8,400 bases of DNA, from the NCBI GenBank assembly GCA_021604265.1, contig BQIY01000072.1:1-8400 (forward strand), written 5' to 3'. The stretch is from Nitrospirales bacterium. GTDB taxonomy: Bacteria; Nitrospirota; Nitrospiria; Nitrospirales; UBA8639. The notes under the pieces were generated by a model, which made no database searches, was not told where the DNA came from, and saw only the letters and a program-made list of their open reading frames with translations. Shown one piece after another: positions 1 through 5,515 of this stretch (its first letter is position 1; every line of letters starts with the position of its first letter). Both the position numbers and the translations under genes were made by a program.

Positions 1-95
1 AAAGGGGCATTCCTTCCACTTGGTAATATCATTACAAAGACAAAAGCTGGCGGATCACTGTTAATTAACATCTACTCTCGGGAGGAGGTCTGTAT

Positions 96-386
96 ATGGG
101 AAAAGCGATGACTAAGTCTCAGATTGCCGATCATGTAGCGAAGAAGGCAGACATTACGAAAAAGGTCGCTACGCAAATTCTTGATGACTTGGCGGAATTG
201 TCCTACAAGGAAGCCAAGAATTCTTTCACCTTACCAGGAATCGGGAAGCTGGTTCTTGCACACCGCAAAGCCAGAATTGGTCGAAACCCGCAAACGGGTG
301 CCGCCATTAAAATTCCGGCAAAGAAGGTCCTGAAATTTAGAGTGGCCAAAGCTGCCAAAGACAAAATTTTAGGCGTCAAGAAGTAG
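96..386 (+). CDS. HU-family DNA-binding protein (histone-like, 96 aa)
   Basis: This is a small basic nucleoid protein that bends DNA as a dimer in the cytoplasm. The family signature GRNPQTG is visible at residues 62-68, inside the region that forms the DNA-clasping beta arms (about 53-77). It follows a helical N-terminal half (MTKSQIADHVAKK..., residues 5-43) typical of HU/IHF. The lysine-rich C-terminus and the length of 96 residues are normal for HU. The ATG at 96 is preceded by a strong GGAGGAGG site at 81-88 with 7 bases of spacing; the internal ATG at 108 would be too far from it, so 96 is chosen. A perfect 10-base palindrome, GTTAATTAAC (60-69), lies just upstream and could be an operator, but this is not tested. 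The gene appears to stand alone and ends before a strong hairpin terminator. Whether it is HU proper or an IHF-like paralogue cannot be decided; the GRNPQTG form favours HU. Confidence 0.96.
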   Translation: MGKAMTKSQIADHVAKKADITKKVATQILDDLAELSYKEAKNSFTLPGIGKLVLAHRKARIGRNPQTGAAIKIPAKKVLKFRVAKAAKDKILGVKK

Positions 387-470
387 GCTTACGGTTCATT
401 AGTCCCCTCCTAATGGCCAGTCATTCGTCGAGAGTTATCTAAGGCGCCCATCACAATCTGTCCGATGCTC

Positions 471-505
471 AAAAGGGGCAACGCCTGTACAGCGTTGCCC
501 CTTTT
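471..505. terminator. Strong bidirectional intrinsic terminator
   Basis: A perfect 14-bp stem (AAAAGGGGCAACGC at 471-484 pairs with 492-505) closes a 7-base loop. The stem has a GC-rich core, with four T at its 3' end followed by GTTGTTT on the plus strand. The four A at the left edge give the same T-run when read on the minus strand. It therefore can stop the HU transcript coming from the left and the MoaD-like transcript coming from the right, whose stop codon is at 552-554. Confidence 0.93.
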
Positions 506-551
506 GTTGTTTGATAACCTGATTTGTTCTGACGGATGAACGACGTGGTCG

Positions 552-830
552 TCAGTAGAGCGAGGGGGTTAGCCCGCTCCTCCCCATCCCATCGTGCGCC
601 ACAAGATTGACGACATCCCCTTCGTTGACTTTAGTGTCTTCACTGGCAATTCGCCGATTCACGGTCACCATCAGCTTTTTTTCCTTCAATAATTGAAAGA
701 CGTCACGCAGAGGTTTGCCTTGATTTCGTATCAATTGTTTGACTGATGTTGGTCCAGATATTTCACATCCAAGCGTTCGTTCACCTTCTATTGTTTGCAG
801 TTCCCCCATCAATGCAATGGTGACCATCAT
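552..830 (-). CDS. MoaD/ThiS family ubiquitin-fold protein with atypical C-terminus (92 aa)
   Basis: The protein resembles MoaD/ThiS small sulfur carriers. It has a beta-grasp length and pattern, with the family-typical stretch VTVNRRIASEDTKVNEGDVVNLV at about residues 55-77 (compare the common VN...V..DT.L.DGD.V.L). Such proteins carry sulfur as a thiocarboxylate on a C-terminal Gly-Gly, for molybdopterin, thiamine, tungsten cofactor or tRNA modification. Here the tail reads HDGMGRSGLTPSLY and does not end in Gly-Gly. The +1 frame at the same place gives GGAG and then a stop at 569-571, so a one-base error or frameshift in the GGGG run (582-585) is possible. Two ATG codons are adjacent (828-830 and 825-827). 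The AGGAG site (complement of 834-838) lies 3 bases from the first and 6 from the second, so translation more likely starts at 827. No cofactor biosynthesis genes are adjacent, so the pathway is unknown. Confidence 0.82.
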   Translation of the reverse strand: MMVTIALMGELQTIEGERTLGCEISGPTSVKQLIRNQGKPLRDVFQLLKEKKLMVTVNRRIASEDTKVNEGDVVNLVAHDGMGRSGLTPSLY

Positions 831-1335
831 GTACTCCTGTTCAAATAAAAAGACTGCTAAAAGGGACAGTTGACAAGAGAAGATTGCGACATTGTGTTAA
901 CTGGCCGTTCAATATCCTGTGAAAAAGCCTCTATGCTTTTAGAGGTGCCCATAAACTTCACGAGTGTTCGGCTTGACAGAGTTGCCAGCCTTGTTTCAGT
1001 CCGATAAATGAGGTGAGGCAACCAATACCCCTTCAGAGAGCAATGTAGTCGCAGAAAACATCGAAAGTAAAGTCGGTTGTGACGACAGTTCAAGGTATTG
1101 ACTGTCGGGTCTACACGTCGGACGACCCGTTTCAGTTATACTAAAAGGACAAAGTCAGTAGTGCGTTGAGCGTTTGTGGCCTGGGTATCTCCTGGCCATG
1201 AATGGGGTTAGCAATCGTCGTCATCTTGGACTCAAGCGAGGTGCCCAGCTATACTGCTAAGAGGTGAATGCTTCGCTGGATGTTTCGAAGCAAGGTCACG
1301 GGGCTGAGTCATTATCCTCCAAAGACAGGAAATTC
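831..1335. other. Long spacer without a convincing gene
   Basis: About 500 bases separate the MoaD-like gene (leftward) from the YHS gene (rightward), so this is a divergent promoter region. An open frame on the minus strand at 857-1093 has no ribosome-binding site and no recognisable protein character. Small structures seen are a 6-bp inverted repeat, CGGGTC (1106-1111) with GACCCG (1124-1129), and a weak hairpin CCTCTA/TAGAGG near 928-945. A candidate promoter for the YHS gene is listed separately. Confidence 0.6.
1226..1255 (+). promoter_or_regulatory. Candidate sigma70-type promoter for the YHS-domain gene
   Basis: A -10 box TATACT (1250-1255, one mismatch to consensus) lies 18 bases after a weak -35 box TTGGAC (1226-1231). 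Initiation would fall near 1262. This makes the GTG at 1264 a poor start and supports the ATG at 1336, which has its own ribosome-binding site. The -35 box is only half matched, so the call is tentative. Confidence 0.4.
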
Positions 1336-1584
1336 ATGTACCGAATTATCATCATTCTCCTCCTGCTCATGATCTTATTTTATATGGTGCGCCGTGCTAT
1401 TCGCGAGTGGAATAATAGTGAGCAGACGCGTGGGTTATTGGGGAAAGATGCGATGATCCAGGACCCGGTGTGTAAGGTGTACATTACGGCTGATTCTGCC
1501 ATTACGAGAAAAGTGGACGATCGAATGTATTATTTTTGTAGCCACGAATGTGCAAACAGTTTTTTGCAAAGTCATCCTTCCTGA
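1336..1584 (+). CDS. Small membrane-anchored YHS-domain (PP0621-like) protein, 82 aa
   Basis: The protein begins with a single membrane segment (MYRIIIILLLLMILFYMV, residues 1-18), followed by a basic stretch and a short YHS/TRASH-type domain. That domain has Cys46 in the DPVC motif and Cys68/Cys72 in YFCSHEC. This is the arrangement of the small PP0621-like family, in which the cysteine knuckle probably binds a metal ion. The domain should lie on the cytoplasmic side, since RR follows the membrane helix (positive-inside rule); this is inference. I chose the ATG at 1336 because AGGAA (1327-1331) sits 4 bases upstream and the family usually starts right at the membrane helix. An upstream in-frame GTG at 1264 would add 24 residues, but its only SD-like bases overlap the start. 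The gene converges on arsS; a link to metalloid handling is possible but not shown. Its exact role is unknown. Confidence 0.86.
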   Translation: MYRIIIILLLLMILFYMVRRAIREWNNSEQTRGLLGKDAMIQDPVCKVYITADSAITRKVDDRMYYFCSHECANSFLQSHPS

Positions 1585-1688
1585 AATTTTGAGAAATAAC
1601 GTGAAGTGTTGTTCGTGAAGCGTGAAGCGCAAGAAAACAACCAGAAGAATCTTTCTACGAATTATAAGCGACGAGATACGTTTTCTAT

Positions 1689-2705
1689 CTAGGCGAGTGA
1701 GCCCCCGCATGAGGACCCCGATCCTGCTGTACAACCATAGCAATGGGTTCCTGTCACAATGGGCCGATGTTCGAGTGCGGGAAGGTCAAAGTTCTCGATT
1801 GTTGCAGGCGAGGGGGCTTGGGTGGTGAGGTTCAGCATTTGATTGAAGTCACAGTCATACAGGATCCCGTCCCATCCAATGCTGATTAATGACCGACACA
1901 TGAGTCCCTGCAGGGATGCCGGATTAAAGCTGTTGACTAGCAGTTCAAGGTATTGGTCGGTCTGCCCGTTGGCTTCTAATTCATCGAGGAAACGACGAAT
2001 CGGCATATTAGTAATCGTGTAGAGATTGTTAAATGAAATCCCAAATCGTGCGTGCAACTCTTTTTTGTAGTCGTCTTCAAGTTCTATTTGTGCCGGAGGA
2101 AGATTGGGGCCGAGAGGGTTATAGACCAGATGGAGCTGAAGGTGACTTCCTTCCATGCCATATCCTAATGCGTTGAGTTGCCGAAGCGCGCTTATACTCC
2201 GATCAAACACGCCCTTCCCTCGTTGTTCATCAACATTATCTTCGAGATAGCACGGCAATGACGCAATGATTTCAACCTGGTGCTCGGCGAGAAATTGCGG
2301 GAGGTGTCCCTTGCCTTTGACAAAGAAGACAGTCAGATTGCAACGGTCGATAACTTTTCGATTCAGCGTTCGACATTCTGAGACAAAATACTCAAAATGC
2401 GGGTTCATCTCCGGCGCCCCTCCAGTAATGTCTACGGTGGTGATTTGCGGGTATCGTTTAAGGGCGGACAACACCATTTCCATGGTTTCGATAGTCATAA
2501 TTTCCGTGCGTTGCGGACCTGCGTCAACATGACAATGATGACAGGTTTGGTTGCAAAGCTTTCCCATATTGATCTGGAGACTCGATATGGTGTCGGCTGT
2601 CAGGCATGCGATGCCGTGGCCGGCTAGTGTTTGGTCAAAGGCGTCAATTTGAGTCTTCTGCAACGGAACAGCCCTGGTTTGCGAAAGTGGAATCTCTCGA
2701 ATCAT
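1689..2705 (-). CDS. arsS: Arsenosugar biosynthesis radical SAM protein ArsS (338 aa)
   Basis: ArsS is a radical S-adenosylmethionine enzyme that acts after ArsM in arsenosugar formation; the family is thought to add the 5'-deoxyadenosyl carbon skeleton of SAM to dimethylated arsenic. The radical SAM CxxxCxxC cluster motif is CNQTCHHC (Cys51, Cys55, Cys58), followed by the glycine-rich SAM-binding TGGAPE (94-99). The C-terminal half carries the family-specific cysteines: LMCRSL (Cys270), YDCDFNQ (Cys285) and the end motif HCYGCTAGSGSSCGG (Cys322, Cys325, Cys333). The last three may bind a second cluster or the arsenical. The length is normal for the family. The frame stays open upstream to 2879, but that part overlaps the arsM 3' end and is low-complexity. 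The ATG at 2705 has AGGAG 8 bases before it and begins MIREIPLSQT, so it is the likely start. It follows arsM by 76 bases on the same strand, apparently one operon. No clear terminator follows. Confidence 0.94.
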   Translation of the reverse strand: MIREIPLSQTRAVPLQKTQIDAFDQTLAGHGIACLTADTISSLQINMGKLCNQTCHHCHVDAGPQRTEIMTIETMEMVLSALKRYPQITTVDITGGAPEMNPHFEYFVSECRTLNRKVIDRCNLTVFFVKGKGHLPQFLAEHQVEIIASLPCYLEDNVDEQRGKGVFDRSISALRQLNALGYGMEGSHLQLHLVYNPLGPNLPPAQIELEDDYKKELHARFGISFNNLYTITNMPIRRFLDELEANGQTDQYLELLVNSFNPASLQGLMCRSLISIGWDGILYDCDFNQMLNLTTQAPSPATIENFDLPALEHRPIVTGTHCYGCTAGSGSSCGGSLA

Positions 2706-2781
2706 GAGAAGGTCTCCTGTTGCGTTTGCAAGCCGCAGAGGAGAACGAGTGTGAAGGGTGTCGCTAACATCATGGTTAGGG

Positions 2782-3972
2782 TTAACAGCATCCGTCTGCC
2801 GGACTACAGGATGTCGATGTTTGAGAGGTGACGGTTTCGCTGGCGCGGTTGATGGTGACAAAGTATTTCTGGTAGGCATCGCTCTGTATGACGTTATGCG
2901 TTTTTGAGCAGATTTCTACTGCATCACCACATGTGAAAAGGTGGTCGTCGTCGTCCGACGCCTCAACAAACGGGCCTGTTAAGAGTGCAAAATGCCCTTC
3001 CCATACACAAGGGGTGTGTTCTGGCAGAACGGAGGACCACCGCGGGTCTTCGCGTGTGAGGGCGACGGGATTGTCAGAAAGGATGAAGTGGTCTTGATAA
3101 GGGCTGCTTTTCAATAATTGCTCTGTCGTGGCATCGATTGTTTGAGGGATACCCCGTGTGAAAGTGTGGCCGCGTTCATCGGTGACTCCACTGAATGGAC
3201 CGGTGAAAGTGGCGAATTGAGCAGATGGCTTGGATGAAGCGTGAGGCAATTTGTACCCAGTCAAGGTGAGGGACAAAAAGTGAATCCCATCAATGACGCG
3301 CCAGGGAATGAAGCCGACTTGGTGAATTCCACCAAATCCTGCTTGCCGTAAGCCTCCCCAGTAGTCACCCAGCGTCAATGCCCCCGAGAGGCAGTCTCCC
3401 CATTTTTCATTGTCATGAATCATATAATTGGGAATGGGTTGATCGGCGACAATATCGGAAATGGTAAAGCGGCCGCCAGGTTTGAGCACACGATACATTT
3501 CTCCAAAGACCTTCAATTTATCAGGAGCAAGGTTAATGACGCAGTTGGAGACAATGAGGTCGATACATTGGTCTTCAACCGGCATTGCGTCGGCAAATCC
3601 TTTTCGAAAATCAACATTGGACGAGGGGTAGCCCAAGTTCGATGCGACAATGGGCGCTTGACTGCGAGCGAGGGCCAGCATTTCATCGGTCATATCAATT
3701 CCAATGACCTGTCCGTCTGGTCCTACTCGCCGTGACGCGTCAAAACAATCAATTCCGCCGCCTGACCCAATGTCCAGCACGGTTTCTCCAGGCTTGACGG
3801 TGGTGAGTCCCACCGGCGTTCCGCAGCCATACGAAACTTTTAAGACGGCCTCCGGAATGAATTTTCCTAATTCTTCGTGGTTATACCCGGTTGGACAGCA
3901 CATTTCTTCACCAGTGGTCACGGCTTTGGCGTACCGTTCACTGACAGCTTGTGTTATGGTTTCATTCTGCAT
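2782..3972 (-). CDS. arsM: Arsenite S-adenosylmethionine methyltransferase ArsM (396 aa)
   Basis: ArsM transfers methyl groups from SAM to trivalent arsenic in the cytoplasm, giving methylated arsenicals that ArsS can use. The class I methyltransferase motif I is VLDIGSGGG (65-73), with the acidic ribose-binding residue in VIGID (Asp93). The As(III)-binding cysteines of the family are present: MCCPTGY (Cys25/26), SYGCGTP (Cys50), SNCVINL (Cys144) and GDCLSGAL (Cys194). The 50-residue spacing of the last two matches algal ArsM. The C-terminal third holds two related 40-residue units exactly 75 residues apart (257-296 and 332-371), and the protein ends in CSPADGCC, a vicinal Cys tail common in ArsM. 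The ATG at 3972 is preceded by GAGGA (3 bases away), while the earlier in-frame ATG at 3993 has no such site. ArsS follows directly downstream. No arsR regulator or arsenite pump gene lies in the window. Confidence 0.95.
   Translation of the reverse strand: MQNETITQAVSERYAKAVTTGEEMCCPTGYNHEELGKFIPEAVLKVSYGCGTPVGLTTVKPGETVLDIGSGGGIDCFDASRRVGPDGQVIGIDMTDEMLALARSQAPIVASNLGYPSSNVDFRKGFADAMPVEDQCIDLIVSNCVINLAPDKLKVFGEMYRVLKPGGRFTISDIVADQPIPNYMIHDNEKWGDCLSGALTLGDYWGGLRQAGFGGIHQVGFIPWRVIDGIHFLSLTLTGYKLPHASSKPSAQFATFTGPFSGVTDERGHTFTRGIPQTIDATTEQLLKSSPYQDHFILSDNPVALTREDPRWSSVLPEHTPCVWEGHFALLTGPFVEASDDDDHLFTCGDAVEICSKTHNVIQSDAYQKYFVTINRASETVTSQTSTSCSPADGCC
2860..3204 (-). repeat. Internal protein-level repeat in ArsM C-terminal region (two units, 75-residue period)
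   Basis: Unit A (codons at 3085-3204) and unit B (2860-2979) align without gaps over 40 residues at a fixed offset of 75. By my count 15 of 40 positions are identical. Shared marks are TGPF at the start, D, HxFTxG in the middle and SxxYQxxF at the end. Unit B carries two cysteines (Cys348, Cys355), where unit A has Arg273 and Asp280. This points to an old domain duplication, with a possible metal- or arsenic-binding role kept only in unit B. Confidence 0.8.
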
Positions 3973-4023
3973 AATTCCTCGTTGCTTAGTCATGAATAAT
4001 GATGTGTAGGCAAAAGGCTTCTT

Positions 4024-4037
4024 ATCAACTATATGAT
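4024..4037 (-). promoter_or_regulatory. Possible arsM -10 box within a small palindrome (putative operator)
   Basis: Read on the minus strand, the site is ATCATATAGTTGAT: ATCA/TGAT arms around TATAGT, which could be the -10 box. Transcription would start near 4021, leaving a leader of roughly 50 bases before the arsM ATG at 3972. No good -35 box is seen, which would fit an activated or weak promoter. Overlap of a palindrome with the -10 box is how ArsR-type repressors often act, but the arms are short and no ArsR gene is visible. Confidence 0.25.
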
Positions 4038-4365
4038 TCTGAATCTTCCGTCATCTGTTGCATGTGGAGTCTGGAAATTACCAGAAATGTTACAAGATTT
4101 CTCTTGTTTGGGATCCCTTCAAGGTCTTTTTTGCAAGGGCTTACAGGTGCCCCATGTATGAATCTGTCTCTATAAATGATTATAGGTGTTCTGTAGCATC
4201 CAAGGTGTCCCCGACACGGTTGTGGCGGTGGTTGCATGGGAAATAAAGGGCATAGTACCGGGAACGTGCGTTTTCCTGCTTCGTGTGTCGATTAAAGGTG
4301 TCCGTGTAGAGAAAATATATGAAGGCGGTTCCCTCCACTTTTCTCCCGTTATTTGATATCGTAGG

Positions 4366-4413
4366 ACGATGAGAAAGTATAACATATTGAATCTTGTTAT
4401 GTTTTTCTCTCGT
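4366..4413. repeat. Long imperfect inverted repeat upstream of the zinc-ribbon gene
   Basis: The left arm ACGATGAGAAAGTATAACA (4366-4384) and right arm (4395-4413) pair over ACGA, GAGAAA and ATAACA (16 bp), with one bulged T and a small internal loop, around a 10-base AT-rich centre. It ends 25 bases before the TATAAT box. It could be a regulator binding site or a terminator-like hairpin, since the right arm contains five consecutive T. The weak, AT-rich stem favours a protein-binding site. Confidence 0.5.
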
Positions 4414-4438
4414 ACTCGTACAGGTACTGACTTTGCTA

Positions 4439-4444
4439 TATAAT
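4439..4444 (+). promoter_or_regulatory. Consensus -10 box for the zinc-ribbon gene
   Basis: A perfect TATAAT lies about 64 bases before the chosen ATG at 4508. Initiation would be near 4451. There is no good -35 match (the region 4416-4422 reads TCGTACA). The GTG at 4466 would leave a very short leader without a ribosome-binding site, which supports the ATG at 4508 as start. Confidence 0.5.
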
Positions 4445-4507
4445 TAAGGACGTGTTCCCAGCCGTGTGTCCGTACAATATCTAAAGAGGATTGCGAGGTC
4501 TCATCCG

Positions 4508-5170
4508 ATGCCGCTTGTCCAATGCCCGGAATGTCAGAAAGAAGTTTCGTCAGAAGCACGCTCCTGTCCCCAATGCGCCTTTCCCTATCCTGGTAAAAAG
4601 GACCGATTGAACGGGAAGTCCAGTGAGACGCTCTTGGCCTGTCAAGATTGCGGGAGTCCTATATCCAAGTTTGCGCATGCCTGTCCTCATTGCGGGGCTC
4701 CAACAGCGAACCATCAAACGAAAGCCGAGAGTCCTGAGGCTGTTGAACCTGAAGCCGACGTTTCCGTTGCGGGAGAACAAACATGGCTTTGTCCAAACTG
4801 CGGCGTGCCTTATACCCGTCGTACTAAGGAAAGGAGGGGAGGCCTTGACGGCGCCGGTTCTTCCGCCGTCGGTAAGATTCCCTTGATAAATTTACAAGAA
4901 CAGAACTTTCAGGAAGAGGAGTTCCAGGCGTTGGATGGGCGGTTGGCGGCTGACAAGATGGTCCTCCGGAAGGAACGAAAGCGAAGTCCTCTCTGGGAAG
5001 AAGCCAAGGCCATGTATGAAGAAGAGTCCCAGTTCTCTCGCCCGCGGAAAAAGTGGAACGTCACCCTTCTTGTTATTCTGGCAGTCCTTCTGGTCTTTGT
5101 CGTGTCGTTTGCCTTTTTTGGGTTGAAAGGCCTCAATCCGCTTGAAGCTCTTGTGTATTGGCAGATGTAG
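4508..5170 (+). CDS. Zinc-ribbon protein with C-terminal membrane anchor (220 aa)
   Basis: The N-terminus holds two complete zinc ribbons: Cys6/Cys9 with Cys20/Cys23 (CPECQKEV...CPQC), and Cys45/Cys48 with Cys59/Cys62 (CQDCGSPI...CPHCG). A third CxxC pair, Cys95/Cys98 (CPNCGVPY), has no partner pair downstream, so it is a half ribbon or binds metal in another way. A charged, glutamate- and lysine-rich middle (about 130-182) leads to one hydrophobic segment (about 185-206, NVTLLVILAVLLVFVVSFAFF), preceded by RKK. The ribbons should therefore be cytoplasmic and tethered to the inner membrane. The start at 4508 gives MPLVQCPEC, a common start for such proteins, with GAGG (4495-4498) 9 bases upstream; an in-frame GTG at 4466 is less likely. 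Proteins of this layout have no settled function; a role as a membrane scaffold or sensor is only a guess. It appears to be a single-gene unit. Confidence 0.85.
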   Translation: MPLVQCPECQKEVSSEARSCPQCAFPYPGKKDRLNGKSSETLLACQDCGSPISKFAHACPHCGAPTANHQTKAESPEAVEPEADVSVAGEQTWLCPNCGVPYTRRTKERRGGLDGAGSSAVGKIPLINLQEQNFQEEEFQALDGRLAADKMVLRKERKRSPLWEEAKAMYEEESQFSRPRKKWNVTLLVILAVLLVFVVSFAFFGLKGLNPLEALVYWQM

Positions 5171-5515
5171 GGGGGTGTGCACTCCCTTCGTATTAAAGAA
5201 ATAGGCCCTCACAATTGTTTGGATTAATAGGTATTCTTGGATGCGATAGTTGTTAGGGGCAATATGCTCTTTAAAGTCATTTTAAGACGAAGTTGTATTC
5301 CATCTGGCATTCGGATTAGAGGCATCCAAGTCTAGAGCACGATAGTTGATTGCTCCATAGGTTATTGATATGGAACCTTCGTTGCAAGTCCACTAAGGCT
5401 GACTGCATTGCGGATCACAAGCGGCTTAGGATACGGTAGTACCGCGTGTCATACGCAATTCATGGGCATCCTACTTTGGTGTTTCACCCCACTCGATATT
5501 TCAATTACAGATATC
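5171..5515. other. Convergent intergenic region, no gene seen
   Basis: About 345 bases lie between the stop codons of the zinc-ribbon gene and the peptidase fusion gene. No gene or tRNA fits. A small AT-rich hairpin, TCTTTAAA (5268-5275) against TTTTAAGA (5280-5287), 7 of 8 paired with a GTCA loop, is the best structure, and it is too weak to call a terminator. The 9-base direct repeat CGATAGTTG (5244-5252 and 5340-5348) is probably chance. Confidence 0.55.

Larger units (their letters stand above)
3973..4507. other. Divergent intergenic region between arsM and the zinc-ribbon gene
   Basis: About 535 bases carry no convincing gene on either strand; open frames here lack ribosome-binding sites and protein character. 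The left end should hold the arsM promoter and the right end the zinc-ribbon gene promoter. The listed sub-features are a small palindrome overlapping a possible -10 box at 4024-4037, a long imperfect inverted repeat at 4366-4413 and a TATAAT box at 4439-4444. The middle (about 4100-4360) shows nothing I can interpret. Confidence 0.6.

Noticed and set aside
857..1093. Open frame of 78 codons on the minus strand between the MoaD-like and YHS genes
   Set aside because: It has no ribosome-binding site, odd composition (many Arg, Cys, Leu, Ser), no recognisable motif, and an ATG placed at random in a spacer.
1264..1335. GTG-started N-terminal extension of the YHS protein
   Set aside because: SD-like bases overlap the start codon, a candidate promoter would start transcription at about the same base, and the ATG at 1336 fits the family's usual start.
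1598..1628. Three close copies of CGTGAAG after the YHS gene
   Set aside because: Seven-base words with irregular spacing; no stable hairpin or further copies, so probably chance.
2706..2879. 58-codon N-terminal extension of ArsS overlapping the arsM 3' end
   Set aside because: It is low-complexity, has no ribosome-binding site at 2879, and the ATG at 2705 has AGGAG at good spacing and matches the normal family start.
4170..4559. 129-codon minus-strand frame across the zinc-ribbon gene start and spacer
   Set aside because: It runs antisense to the zinc-ribbon gene's promoter and first codons, with no motif and no clear ribosome-binding site.
5171..5187. GGGGGTGTGCACTCCC as terminator of the zinc-ribbon gene
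   Set aside because: Only three outer GC pairs plus one inner pair form, there is a T-T mismatch, and no T-run follows.
5370..5450. Possible tRNA-like stretch (GTTGCAAGTCC resembles a T-arm)
   Set aside because: No matching acceptor stem, anticodon stem or D-arm could be drawn around it.
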